Shown: piece after piece, positions 33,991-42,016 of the stretch
Position numbering within the stretch: position 1 is the stretch's first letter
Layout: each line of letters opens with the position of its first letter
NCBI GenBank assembly: GCA_964620045.1
Contig: CAZUJL010000003.1
Span: forward strand, 124,001 to 188,000
Direction of reading: 5' to 3'
DNA length: 64,000 nucleotides
Origin: VFKU01 sp964620045
GTDB lineage: Bacteria; Hydrogenedentota; Hydrogenedentia; Hydrogenedentales; GCA-2746185
Position numbers and translations under genes: made by a program
The notes under the pieces: generated by a model
Database searches by the model: none
What the model was told of the DNA's origin: nothing
The model's input: only the letters and a program-made list of their open reading frames with translations

Positions 33991-36153
33991 TCAGCCCTGC
34001 AACATGCTGAGCTTGGTCGCCAGCATCATATCGCCCTTCACCTTTAGCTTGCCGGCCATAAATGCCTGCTGGCCGTTCAGCTTGCCCGTCATCAGGCCGA
34101 TGAAGTCGTCTGTCGCCATGCTGATCGTGCAGTTTGGCGCCGCCGCGGCCGCATTCGTCACGCCGCCCGGTGCATTTTTCAGATCCACCGACCATGTCCC
34201 GGCGCCGGCGACGTCGAACTGATACACGGCGCCGATTTTCTGCACGAGTTCCGGCTTTGCGGCGATGCGCTTGGCCATCTCGTCGAAGATCGCCTTCACG
34301 GCGGGGTTCTCGCCGCTGGCGGCCGCGGAACCGTTGGTCTTTGACGGCGCGGCCGCATTCTGAAGTTCGACGGCCGCGTTGGTGATCACGACCTCGTCGC
34401 GTTCCTTGGACTTTACGCGGAACAGGATTTTGTTGTCTGATTCCTTCCACATCTCGGTAACCAGCGTCTCGCCGGGGAACACGTGGCGCGCAAAGCGCAC
34501 CGTGATGCTCTTGAAGCGCGCCGCGTCATAGTCCGCAAAATGCTTCAGCACATGGCGCGCGGCGAACCCAAAGCTGCACAGGCCGTGCAGGATCGGCTTG
34601 TCGAAGCCGCCCATCGCCGCCATCGCCGGGTCGGCATGCAGCGGATTGCGATCGCCCGAGAGGCGGTACAACAGTGCCTGGTTCTCGTCCGTCTTTTCTT
34701 CAGCGACGGCGTCCGGCGCGCGATTCGGCGCCTCGTTCGCGTTGCCACTCGGGCCACGATCACCGCCAAAGCCGCCCAGCCCGCGGATGAACACCTTGCC
34801 TTCGTTGCGCGCGACGATCTCGCCTTTCTCGTCGCGGCTAATGGACTCGGTAACGATCACCGCGCCTTTAATCTTGTCGTACACATTCGTGATCTTGCCC
34901 TCGGTCGTGATCGTGGCTTCCGCGGGCAGGGGCTTCGGCACTTCGAGCGTCTGCTCGCCGTGCAACAGCATCATGGGATTGAACTTGATGCCGTCCATGT
35001 TGGTCAGCTTGGTCAGCGTGCCGAAGGGGAAGATCACGGCGTAGGTCGGGAAGGCCTTGAAGCCCGTGCTCGCGCCCTCGTACGTGTATTGCAGTTCGCG
35101 CGCATCCTTAGGGCCGCCGTGCGCCATGCCGATGCCGAGCGCGTACAAACTCAGGTCGCGCTCGCTGTAGTGCAGCTTCGCGGCGTCGAATTTTTGTCCG
35201 ATCAGTTTTTCCGGCTGAATGTTTTCGTTCCCCGGCGCCGCGGTTTGCTTTAGCGTCGCGAGGTTTTCGATCGCGGGCATCATCGATTCCGTCGAGTTGC
35301 CCGGATGCGTCGCGTCGGTGTAGTCGCCGATTTCTTTCCACTTGTTGCGCACATCGTCCACCGTGAACCCGCGGCCGAGGTGGAACTTTGTGCCTTTGGT
35401 GCGCTCCCAGCGCAGCTTGCCGATGAACCCCGCGCCGACTTCGAACAAACCGCCGTTCTCGTCGCAGTCTTCGTGGCACAACCATGCGACCAGCGGGCTC
35501 ACGAACTCCGGCTTGAGCTGCTCGACCAGTTCCTTCGGCATGACGGTCTCCGTCATGCGCGATCCCGCCATCGGCGCCACGGAATTCACAAATACGTTTT
35601 TGGTCTGGCCTTCGTGCGCGAGGGTCTTCGCGAAACCGACGAGCCCGAGCTTCGCCATGCTGTAGTTCGCCTGGCCGAAGTTGCCGTAGATGCCGGAGGA
35701 AGACGTCGTCATTACGATGCGGCCGTATTGCGCCTCGCGCAGCACGGGCCACGCCGCCTTGGTCACCTTGTACGACCCCAGCACGTGCACGCGGTAGACG
35801 AGGTCCCAGTCCTGGTCGGTCATCTTGTGGAAGGACACGTCGCGCAGGATGCCCGCGTTGTTGATTACGATGTCCAGGCGCTTGTACTTGTCCAGCGCCG
35901 TCTGCACGATGCCTTCGCCGTTTTCGACCGAGTCGAAATTCGCGATCGCTTCGCCGCCCGCGGCCTTGATCTCGTCAACGACCTTCTGCGCCGGCGTCTT
36001 GCTCGCGCCTTCGCCCGTGAAGGTCCCGCCGAGGTCGTTCACGATCACCGCCGCGCCCCGGCTCGCCAGCAACAGCGCATGCGCGCGCCCCAGCCCGCCG
36101 CCCGCACCGGTCACAATCGCCACACGCCCATCGAATCGAAGTTGGTCTGCCAT
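33991..36153 (-). CDS. Three-domain MFE-2-like protein: SDR dehydrogenase, MaoC hydratase, SCP2
   Basis: A 720-residue multifunctional beta-oxidation protein with the domain order of animal peroxisomal MFE-2 (HSD17B4, 736 residues). Residues ~1-300: 3-hydroxyacyl-CoA dehydrogenase of the SDR family with TGAGGGLG (15-22), NNAG, catalytic Ser151 and YSMAK (Tyr164, Lys168). Residues ~310-600: hotdog-fold 2-enoyl-CoA hydratase 2, with YRLSGDRNPLHADPAMA and FDKPILHGLCSFGFA as the hydratase-2 motif. Residues ~615-720: SCP2 sterol-carrier domain (FIGLMTGKLNGQQAFMAGKL). It should hydrate and oxidise enoyl-CoA through the D-3-hydroxy intermediate. Acyl-CoA dehydrogenase and TetR genes lie just upstream, forming a fatty-acid region. 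Confidence 0.94.
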   Translation of the reverse strand: MADQLRFDGRVAIVTGAGGGLGRAHALLLASRGAAVIVNDLGGTFTGEGASKTPAQKVVDEIKAAGGEAIANFDSVENGEGIVQTALDKYKRLDIVINNAGILRDVSFHKMTDQDWDLVYRVHVLGSYKVTKAAWPVLREAQYGRIVMTTSSSGIYGNFGQANYSMAKLGLVGFAKTLAHEGQTKNVFVNSVAPMAGSRMTETVMPKELVEQLKPEFVSPLVAWLCHEDCDENGGLFEVGAGFIGKLRWERTKGTKFHLGRGFTVDDVRNKWKEIGDYTDATHPGNSTESMMPAIENLATLKQTAAPGNENIQPEKLIGQKFDAAKLHYSERDLSLYALGIGMAHGGPKDARELQYTYEGASTGFKAFPTYAVIFPFGTLTKLTNMDGIKFNPMMLLHGEQTLEVPKPLPAEATITTEGKITNVYDKIKGAVIVTESISRDEKGEIVARNEGKVFIRGLGGFGGDRGPSGNANEAPNRAPDAVAEEKTDENQALLYRLSGDRNPLHADPAMAAMGGFDKPILHGLCSFGFAARHVLKHFADYDAARFKSITVRFARHVFPGETLVTEMWKESDNKILFRVKSKERDEVVITNAAVELQNAAAPSKTNGSAAASGENPAVKAIFDEMAKRIAAKPELVQKIGAVYQFDVAGAGTWSVDLKNAPGGVTNAAAAAPNCTISMATDDFIGLMTGKLNGQQAFMAGKLKVKGDMMLATKLSMLQG

Positions 36154-36247
36154 GAATGAATCCTCGCGCTTTTTAGGTTTTACTTTCAGTTTGTTACCTA
36201 CAGTTCAAAAAAATTCGGGCCTTTATACTTCTAAAAACCAAACCACA

Positions 36248-36328
36248 CCGTCATTGCGAGTCGGGCCGCCGATCAGAGCCATCATTCGCGGGAGAATCCA
36301 AGTGTCGGCGGTCCGACGCGGCAATCTC
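36248..36328 (+). repeat. 81-nt palindromic element, left copy
   Basis: It begins CCGTCATTGCGAG and ends GGCAATCTC. The inner arms at 36260-36272 and 36305-36317 pair at 12 of 13 positions around a 32-nt loop, and ATTGC/GCAAT pair outside them. It encodes the last 25 residues and the stop codon of the GIY-YIG gene. The right copy has the same length, the same ends and a different but still paired stem. Confidence 0.8.
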
Positions 36329-36625
36329 GCTATCCGATCGCCACGCCTCCGCAAGGTCCTTCCACTCAGGATTCATCCCCTTGATCAGCGCAATCTTGTC
36401 CTCTCGCGAACCGGCCTTGATCTGCTTTTCGCGTTTGACGGAAACGCTAACGTGCTCATGCTCCTCAAGATAAACGAGCTTGTAGCATCGGTACTTCCGC
36501 GTGAACGCACTGCCCTCGCCGGCTCGATGTTGTTCTACACGAGCCGCAATGTCTGTCGTAACGCCTGTATACAGCACGCTGTGCGTTTGGTTGGTCATGA
36601 TGTAAGTCCACGAGAGCTTTAGCAT
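36251..36625 (-). CDS. GIY-YIG nuclease domain protein
   Basis: A 124-residue small GIY-YIG (UPF0213/YhbQ-like) protein. TYIMTN near residue 7 corresponds to the first (GIY) strand and VLYTGVTTDI to the YIG strand. RVEQHRAGEGSAFTRKY contains the conserved arginine and histidine region, LVYLEEHE the metal-binding glutamate strand, and KREKQIKAGSREDKIALI the basic helix, ending NPEWKDL. The core ends near residue 95. The final 25 residues (EIAASDRRHLDSPANDGSD...) are translated repeat sequence. The start ATG is 9 nt from the right repeat copy, so the gene is enclosed by repeats. DNA cleavage of the repeat is a plausible role; not shown. Confidence 0.85.
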   Translation of the reverse strand: MLKLSWTYIMTNQTHSVLYTGVTTDIAARVEQHRAGEGSAFTRKYRCYKLVYLEEHEHVSVSVKREKQIKAGSREDKIALIKGMNPEWKDLAEAWRSDSEIAASDRRHLDSPANDGSDRRPDSQ

Positions 36626-36634
36626 CGTGTTGAT

Positions 36635-36715
36635 GAGATTGCCGCGGTGGTCCGCCGAACGTAGTCGCTATCGCATCTTAAAAGTCTTTGGTGGCGGACC
36701 ACCTCGCAATGACGG
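36635..36715 (-). repeat. 81-nt palindromic element, right copy (inverted)
   Basis: Read on the minus strand it begins CCGTCATTGCGAG and ends GCGGCAATCTC, like the left copy. Its arms GGTGGTCCGCC (36646-36656) and GGCGGACCACC (36693-36703) pair perfectly. The loop sequence differs from that of the left copy. Both copies are exactly 81 nt. Confidence 0.8.
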
Positions 36716-36725
36716 TCAAGGAAAA

Positions 36726-37892
36726 TTAGAAGCCCATCGCGCGGCCGATGATCTCTTTCATGATTTCCGTGGAGCCGCCGTAGATCGTCTGCGCGCGGCT
36801 GTCGATAAACGCCTTCGCGATCGGGTACTCCATCATGTAGCCGTAGCCGCCGTGCAACTGCAGGCACTGGTCGATCAGCTTCTTCTGCAGCTCCGTCGTC
36901 CACCACTTCGCCATCGCCGCGCGCTCGACCGAGAGCTGGCCCGCGTTCAGCAGCATGATGCAATCGTTCAGGAACACGCGCCCGATGGTGGTCTCTGTCT
37001 TCATTTCCGCGAGCTTGAAGCGCGAGTTCTGGAAAGTGCCGATCGGCTTGCCGAAGGCGTGGCGCTCTTTGCAGTAGTTAATCGTGCCTTCCAGCGCCTG
37101 TTCGCAGGCCGCGATGGCCGCCACTGCGATGCTCATGCGTTCCTGCGGCAACTGCTGCATGAGATGAATGAAGCCCATTCCTTCCTGTCCGCCCAGCAGC
37201 GCCTCGCGCGGCACTTTCACGTCCTGGAAGAACAGCTCCGCCGTGTCCTGTGCGTGCATGCCGACCTTATCGAGTTTTTTGCCTTTCGAGAAGCCTTCCC
37301 AGGCACGCTCGACGAGCAACAGACTAATGCCCGTGTGACTCTTCACATCCGACGTGCGCGCGACCACGATGCACAGGTCGCTCAGGATGCCGTTCGTGAT
37401 GAACGTCTTTTGCCCATTCAGAATGTAGTAGTCGCCCATCGGCTTGGCGTTCGTCTTGATGCCTTGCAGATCGCTGCCCGTGCCCGGTTCGGACATCGCG
37501 ATCGATCCAATCAACTCGCCCGACACCATCTTGGGCAAATACTTTTTCTTTTGTTCGTCGGTGCCGTAGTGGATGATGTAGTCGCAGATAATGTCGTTCT
37601 GCAGCGTGAAGCCGACGCCCGACGCCATGGCGCGCGTGATTTCCTCGCCCACGATCGCGTTGTAGCGGAAGTCACGCAGGCCCAGGCCGCCGTACTCTTC
37701 CGGCACCTGCGGGCACAGGAAACCCTGCGCGCCGGCCTTGCGCCACACCTCGCGCGACACCATGCCGTCCTTTTCCCACTGCGCGTGGTAGGGGATGACC
37801 TCCGCTTCGCAAAACTTGCGAAACGAGTCGCGGAACATGCGGTGCTCTTCTTCGTAGATATCTTGGCGGGGGTCAGCAACCATGGCGCACAC
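36726..37892 (-). CDS. Acyl-CoA dehydrogenase, long-chain/isovaleryl type
   Basis: A 388-residue FAD enzyme of beta-oxidation. AMSEPGTGSDLQGIKT (residues ~132-147) and FITNGILSDLCIV bind FAD and substrate; LHGGYGYMMEYPIAK and IYGGSTEIMKEIIGR are the C-terminal signatures. The usual medium-chain catalytic glutamate position in IYGGS is glycine. Instead PQERMSIA carries Glu251 at the helix-G position used by long-chain and isovaleryl enzymes, so it is active but of that subclass. Translation may begin at the second Met (MVADPRQ, 37883). It is divergent from a TetR gene across 90 bp of TTATAA repeats and is probably repressed by it. Confidence 0.94.
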   Translation of the reverse strand: MCAMVADPRQDIYEEEHRMFRDSFRKFCEAEVIPYHAQWEKDGMVSREVWRKAGAQGFLCPQVPEEYGGLGLRDFRYNAIVGEEITRAMASGVGFTLQNDIICDYIIHYGTDEQKKKYLPKMVSGELIGSIAMSEPGTGSDLQGIKTNAKPMGDYYILNGQKTFITNGILSDLCIVVARTSDVKSHTGISLLLVERAWEGFSKGKKLDKVGMHAQDTAELFFQDVKVPREALLGGQEGMGFIHLMQQLPQERMSIAVAAIAACEQALEGTINYCKERHAFGKPIGTFQNSRFKLAEMKTETTIGRVFLNDCIMLLNAGQLSVERAAMAKWWTTELQKKLIDQCLQLHGGYGYMMEYPIAKAFIDSRAQTIYGGSTEIMKEIIGRAMGF

Positions 37893-37904
37893 GGGTGGGT
37901 CTCC

Positions 37905-37942
37905 TTATAACGGTGGACATAAAGTTATAATGCCGGTTATAA
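37905..37942. promoter_or_regulatory. TTATAA operator repeats between acyl-CoA dehydrogenase and TetR genes
   Basis: Three TTATAA units start at 37905, 37925 and 37937. The outer two sit in TTATAACGG and CCGGTTATAA, which are near-inverted copies, and GTTATAAT is directly repeated at 37924 and 37936. The AT-rich units also overlap likely -10 elements for both divergent genes. This is the expected place for TetR autoregulation and for repression of the dehydrogenase. Confidence 0.6.
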
Positions 37943-37982
37943 TTTGGCGCAGTCAACTGCATCATAGTGCATTCATAAGCCC

Positions 37983-38597
37983 ATGACTACACGCGCGCAA
38001 AAGAAGCCCAGCCTGATTGAGGATATCCGCCGCCGGCAGATTGTCGACACGGCCATCCGCACCATCGCGACCCGGGGTTTCGCCAATACCACGCTGAACG
38101 ATATCGCGGAGGAGGCCGGGGTCAGCACGGGCGTCATTACCTACCACTTCCGCAACAAAGACGACCTCATCGAGCAAAGCATCCGGAAGTTGTTCGAGGC
38201 GCCCAATGATTACGTGATTGGCCGGGTCGATCAGGAAAAGCGTTACCGCGAAAAGCTGCGCATGTATATCGCCTCGACCATCCGGTTCAACGTTGAGCAT
38301 CGCGATCACTGCGTCGCGCTGTTGTATTCCTTCAGCTCCATCAGCAGTCAGGAATACCGACAAGAGGTTATCGCGAAGCACCACGTGAAGATTCGCCGCT
38401 TCCTCGAAAAAATCCTGCGCGAAGGTCAGGCCGCGGGGGAATTTGGCCGCTTCGACGCCGCCGTGTTGTCGCAGATCGTCTGTGGCGCGATCGAGGGCCT
38501 GCTGACACAATGGGTGCTCGACTCCGACTCAACCGACCTGATGAAGGCGTCAAAACAACTCGTCGAGATGGTCGAACGCCAAGTCATTCCGGAATAA
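37983..38597 (+). CDS. TetR/AcrR family transcriptional regulator
   Basis: A protein of 204 residues. The N-terminal helix-turn-helix covers residues ~15-60: ARQIVDTAIRTIATRGFANT-like start, then LNDIAEEAGVSTGVITYHF and RNKDDLIEQ. The C-terminal two-thirds is the helical ligand-binding domain, with a hydrophobic pocket suited to acyl groups (FDAAVLSQIVCGAIEGLLTQW). It is divergent from the long-chain-type acyl-CoA dehydrogenase gene. By analogy with FadR/PsrA-type TetR proteins, acyl-CoA is a plausible inducer; that is inference from context. Confidence 0.93.
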   Translation: MTTRAQKKPSLIEDIRRRQIVDTAIRTIATRGFANTTLNDIAEEAGVSTGVITYHFRNKDDLIEQSIRKLFEAPNDYVIGRVDQEKRYREKLRMYIASTIRFNVEHRDHCVALLYSFSSISSQEYRQEVIAKHHVKIRRFLEKILREGQAAGEFGRFDAAVLSQIVCGAIEGLLTQWVLDSDSTDLMKASKQLVEMVERQVIPE

Positions 38598-38661
38598 CTT
38601 CCGCCGCCGTCCCGTTCCCTCAATGCGAGCGTTTTATACGCACCGTATCGTCGAGGAACGC

Positions 38662-38979
38662 ATGCAAACCATGCATAAAATGCGAACGTTGAGCGAATCG
38701 CTCGATGCCGCGAAGCGACAGGGGTTCATCCATGACTTCTCCGTGGAGAACGGCGAATTGCGGTGCATGGAGACCGATGAACGTTTCTCGGCGGACAAAG
38801 CCACCATCGTCGATCATCGCCGCTTCGAAGGCCCCTCCAGCGAGGATGACAAGGAGGCGCTCTATTTTATTGAGACCACTTCCGGTCTTCGCGGCACGTT
38901 AGTCGACGCGTACGGCACCTACGCGAGCGAGGATGTCGCTCAATTTCTGCGCCGCGTTAAAGTGCACGAGCACGATTAG
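38662..38979 (+). CDS. Small conserved protein (PRPP-synthetase-annotated family)
   Basis: A 105-residue protein. The ATG at 38662 has gagga 4 nt upstream; an earlier ATG at 38623 lacks such a site. The sequence MRTLSESLDAAKRQGFIHDF, then CMETDERFSADKATIVDHRRFEG and LRGTLVDAYGTYA, matches a small family often labelled phosphoribosylpyrophosphate synthetase in databases, although it is far too short to be that enzyme. The fold appears alpha/beta and cytoplasmic. Function unknown. Its stop overlaps the 3' end of the convergent PQQ dehydrogenase gene by 4 nt. Confidence 0.75.
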   Translation: MQTMHKMRTLSESLDAAKRQGFIHDFSVENGELRCMETDERFSADKATIVDHRRFEGPSSEDDKEALYFIETTSGLRGTLVDAYGTYASEDVAQFLRRVKVHEHD

Positions 38980-41009
38980 TTCTTCCTCGGCAACGCGTAC
39001 GCGATCACATAGTCGCCCAGCTTTGTGCCCAGCTTTCCGTGGCCCCCCGCGCAAATCACAACGAACTGCCGGCCATCTTCCCGCAAGCGATACGTCATCG
39101 GCGTCGCCTGGCCGCCGGCGGGCAGGCGGCCTTTCCAGAGTTCTTTGCCCGTCGTCGTATCGAACGCGCGCAGGTAGTAGTCCATCGTTGCGGAGATAAA
39201 CACCAGCCCGCTTTTCGTCGCGATCGGCCCGCCCATGTTCGGCGTGCCCCATTTGAACGTGACCGGGAACGGAGCCAGATCGCGCGGTGTGCCGAGTACA
39301 CTCTCCCACACGACTTTGCCGGTCGCGGTGCTCACCGCCGTCAGCATGCCCCACGGCGGCGGCGACACCGGCAGGCCAAGCGGGGAAAGCAGCGCCTCGC
39401 GGTGCATGACATACGGCGTGCCTTCCTGTCGTCCGCGCTCCACGTCGCCGATGTCTTTTTCGAAGTCATAGGTCTCGCGCGGGAACAGCGTGATGCCAAA
39501 CGCCACGCGCGACGTATTCAGAATCACCACTTCGCGCGCGGGATCGAAAGCGACGCTGCCCCAGTTCGTGCCGCCCGCGACGCCGGGATAGTGCACAGAG
39601 CCTTTCAAGCTCGGTGGCGTGAATAGCCCGTCCGAACGCATGCCGTCGATCCGTTTGCGCGCCATCGCGCGGTCGATTGGCGTAAGGCCCCAGGCGTCCT
39701 CCGGCTTCAGCGATTGCGGCACGAGCGCGGGCGTGACCACCGGGAACGGCTGCGTCGGCGAGACGGACTCGCCCTCGATGTCGGACTCCGGCACAGGACG
39801 CTCTTCAATCGGAAACAGCGGCATGCCGGTGTCGCGATCGAAGAAGAACACGTGGCCCATCTTCGTCGCCTGCAGCACGGCCGGCTGCTTTTGGCCGTCC
39901 CGCGTCACGTCCAGCAGCGCCGGCTGCGATGGCACATCGTAGTCCCACACATCGTGGTGCACGGCCTGGAACGCCCACACGACTTCGCCCGTGGACGCGC
40001 GCAACGCGACCGTGCAATTGGCGTATAGGTTCGAGCCGAGGCGCTCGCCGCCGTAGTAGTCCGGCGACGCGCTGCCCGTCGGAGCGAACACGAGGTCGCG
40101 CTCCGCATCGACCGACATGATCGACCATACATTCGCGGCGCCGGTCTTCGCGGCTTGCTCCGGTTGCCACTGGTTCCAGGCGGGATGCTCCGGTCCCGTG
40201 GGAATCGGGTCCCAACTCCACACCAACTCGCCGGTGTGCACGTTGAACGCGCGCACGATGCCGCGCTCCGATTCGACGGTACGGTTATCTCCAATGGCGG
40301 AGCCGACGATGACCAGATCGCGCACAATCGCCGGTGGCGACGTTACTTGGTAGTTCAGGCGACTCTGTCCCGCCGGCACGCGCGCGCCCGCCGTGAGATC
40401 GACTTGCCCCTTCTCGCCAAACTCCGCGCAGGGCGTGCCGCTCGCGGCATCGAGGCAAATCAGTCGCGCATCGAGCGTGCCGAAGAAAATCTTGCGGTCC
40501 CAGTCGCCTTCCGGTGTGAACTCCGGGCCGGGCCAGGTCGACACGCCGCGCGACGTCAACTCGCTCAGGCCGTCCCGCTTGTTGATCTTGGGATCGTACA
40601 CCCAGCGCTCCATGCCCGTGTCCGGGTCGAGCGCAATCACGCGATTGGTCTGCGTGCTGAGGTACATCACGCCGTCCACGACAATTGGCGTCGCCTCAAA
40701 CGCGGCCTTCTCGCCGTCTTCGGTGTCCGTGTAGTCCTCGCCGGTGCGATAGACCCACGCCTGCTCGAGGTGCATTACGTTGCCCGGTGTGATCTGATCG
40801 AGCGGAGAGTAACGCGTGCCGCCCGGATCCCCGCCATAGGCCGGCCACTGCGCGATCGCGTCGGTTTGCGGAATCACGAGCGGCGGCTTCGGCGCGGGCA
40901 GCAACCAGTACACGATACCCACGATGACGAACAGCAGCACGACGCGCAGGATCGGCAGCGCGCGCCGGAACCAGCCTTTTTTCGGAGTTGTCGTCGCCGT
41001 ATCGTTCAT
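38976..41009 (-). CDS. Membrane-anchored PQQ-dependent dehydrogenase (glucose-dehydrogenase-like)
   Basis: A 677-residue quinoprotein with a single N-terminal anchor (LRVVLLFVIVGIVYWLLPA, residues ~21-40). The eight-bladed beta-propeller follows: WPAYGGDPGGTRYSPLDQI, VIALDPDTGMERWVYDP, TSPPAIVRDLVIVGSAIGDN, FAPTGSASPDYYGGER, FQAVHHDVWDYDVPSQPALLD (HDVWDYD is a hallmark of the sugar-dehydrogenase group), and a GDH-like end (AYALP). It oxidises a sugar or alcohol in the periplasm with PQQ and would feed electrons to the quinone pool. Compared with E. coli Gcd it lacks the five-helix anchor. The substrate is not determinable. No PQQ-synthesis genes are in the window. Confidence 0.92.
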   Translation of the reverse strand: MNDTATTTPKKGWFRRALPILRVVLLFVIVGIVYWLLPAPKPPLVIPQTDAIAQWPAYGGDPGGTRYSPLDQITPGNVMHLEQAWVYRTGEDYTDTEDGEKAAFEATPIVVDGVMYLSTQTNRVIALDPDTGMERWVYDPKINKRDGLSELTSRGVSTWPGPEFTPEGDWDRKIFFGTLDARLICLDAASGTPCAEFGEKGQVDLTAGARVPAGQSRLNYQVTSPPAIVRDLVIVGSAIGDNRTVESERGIVRAFNVHTGELVWSWDPIPTGPEHPAWNQWQPEQAAKTGAANVWSIMSVDAERDLVFAPTGSASPDYYGGERLGSNLYANCTVALRASTGEVVWAFQAVHHDVWDYDVPSQPALLDVTRDGQKQPAVLQATKMGHVFFFDRDTGMPLFPIEERPVPESDIEGESVSPTQPFPVVTPALVPQSLKPEDAWGLTPIDRAMARKRIDGMRSDGLFTPPSLKGSVHYPGVAGGTNWGSVAFDPAREVVILNTSRVAFGITLFPRETYDFEKDIGDVERGRQEGTPYVMHREALLSPLGLPVSPPPWGMLTAVSTATGKVVWESVLGTPRDLAPFPVTFKWGTPNMGGPIATKSGLVFISATMDYYLRAFDTTTGKELWKGRLPAGGQATPMTYRLREDGRQFVVICAGGHGKLGTKLGDYVIAYALPRKN

Positions 41010-41076
41010 GTCGCGGTCGTCCCTCGGATTCCGTTGTGTGATTGGACGCAGCGTACCCCAAATCCGTTGCGTCCGG

Positions 41077-41082
41077 TATAGT
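41077..41082 (+). promoter_or_regulatory. -10-like element upstream of the HD-domain gene
   Basis: TATAGT at 41077-41082, about 20 nt upstream of the ATG. A good ribosome site (aaggag) follows at 41090. No matching -35 at 17 bp, so weak evidence alone. Confidence 0.3.
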
Positions 41083-41101
41083 CACGCGCAAGGAGATTCC
41101 C

Positions 41102-41674
41102 ATGCCCGCCCCTTCGCGCGAAGATGCCTGGAAATTGCTCACAGAATATACGTCGTCTGATTCGCTGATTAAACACATGCTCGCGGTCGAGGCCGCCATG
41201 CGGGCCTACGCGCGCAAAGGCGGTCACGACGAAGAGCAGTGGGGCATCACGGGGCTGCTGCACGATTTCGACTACGAGCGCTGGCCGAATCCCAATCTGG
41301 ATGAATCGGGGCACCCGTGGATCGGTGTGGGGATGCTGCGCGAGCGCGGGTATTCGGACGAAATCTGCGACGCGATCATGGGCCACGCGCCGTTCACAAA
41401 AAACCCGCGCACGACGCCGCTCGCGAAAACGCTGTTTGCCGTGGACGAACTTTGCGGACTCGTGACCGCGATGGGGTACGTCCGGCCGGAGAAGCTCAAG
41501 GGTCTCGAACCCAGTTCCGTGAAGAAAAAACTGAAGGACAAGGCGTTCGCGCGCGGGGTCAGCCGCGATGATGTCCGGCTCGGCATGGAAGAACTCGGCG
41601 TTGAGCCCGACGCGCATTTCCGCCTCGTCATCGAATCGATGCAGACCATCGCGCCGCAACTGGGCTTGGCATAG
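41102..41674 (+). CDS. HD-domain protein
   Basis: A 190-residue protein. The ATG has aaggag 6 nt upstream. LIKHMLAVEAAMRAYARKGG supplies the first histidine, and GITGLLHDFDYERWPNP the HD pair of the phosphohydrolase superfamily. HPWIGVGMLRERGYSDEICDAI and MGHAPF give further metal-site histidines. FAVDELCGLVTAMGYVRP fits the family's C-terminal helices. Small HD proteins of this type (often labelled HDIG) are hydrolases of nucleotides or other phosphoesters; the substrate is unknown. It stands alone, ending at a strong hairpin shared with the convergent pspC gene. Confidence 0.9.
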   Translation: MPAPSREDAWKLLTEYTSSDSLIKHMLAVEAAMRAYARKGGHDEEQWGITGLLHDFDYERWPNPNLDESGHPWIGVGMLRERGYSDEICDAIMGHAPFTKNPRTTPLAKTLFAVDELCGLVTAMGYVRPEKLKGLEPSSVKKKLKDKAFARGVSRDDVRLGMEELGVEPDAHFRLVIESMQTIAPQLGLA

Positions 41675-41690
41675 ACGCCCTTAATGTGGA

Positions 41691-41724
41691 AGCGGCGTCC
41701 CACCGCTTGGGCTGGGACGCCGCT
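41691..41724. terminator. Strong hairpin between convergent HD-domain and pspC genes
   Basis: A perfect 12-bp stem (41691-41702 with 41713-41724) and a 10-nt loop, 17 nt after the HD-protein stop and 35 nt after the pspC stop on the other strand. There is no T-run on either side, so termination may be weak or factor-assisted, but the placement suits a bidirectional barrier. Confidence 0.55.
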
Positions 41725-41758
41725 GCTCTCCATTCACCGGCAAGTCGGCGCGATTTAA

Positions 41759-42004
41759 CTAGTAACTCACGTACGGATCGCGCTTCATCATCAGCGCCGC
41801 GATGACGTACACCAGCACGCCGGGCCAGAAACCCGAGCACACGATGACCGTCGCCACAATTACGCGCGTCCAGAACACGCTCAGGTCGAAGTGCTCCGCG
41901 ATGCCTGCGCACACACCGGCCACCATCTTGTCGTGCGAGCGATAGATTCCGCTGCGGCCGTATCCGTCGTCGTAACCCAATGTTCTGAGTGCCATGTTCG
42001 TCAT
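41759..42004 (-). CDS. pspC: PspC domain protein
   Basis: An 81-residue protein with one PspC domain: HDKMVAGVCAGIAEHFDLS, then FWTRVIVATVIVCSGF and a hydrophobic segment to ALMMKRDP. It is an inner-membrane component of the phage-shock envelope-stress system and helps PspA sense membrane damage. Two in-frame ATGs are possible (42004 or 41995); a purine-rich site (gagaggggc) lies just upstream and favours the second by spacing. It follows pspA by 12 nt in the same operon. No pspB or pspF is visible. Confidence 0.9.
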   Translation of the reverse strand: MTNMALRTLGYDDGYGRSGIYRSHDKMVAGVCAGIAEHFDLSVFWTRVIVATVIVCSGFWPGVLVYVIAALMMKRDPYVSY

Positions 42005-42016
42005 GCCCCTCTCGTG

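Larger units (their letters stand above)
36248..36715 (-). mobile_element. Candidate GIY-YIG cassette bounded by inverted 81-nt repeats
   Basis: The 468-bp unit is bounded by a perfect 13-bp inverted repeat, CCGTCATTGCGAG at 36248-36260 and CTCGCAATGACGG at 36703-36715. Each end belongs to an 81-nt palindromic element. One small nuclease-family gene fills the interior. The layout resembles a REP-type element carried with its own nuclease, but mobility is inferred from structure only. No target-site duplication is evident. Confidence 0.5.
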
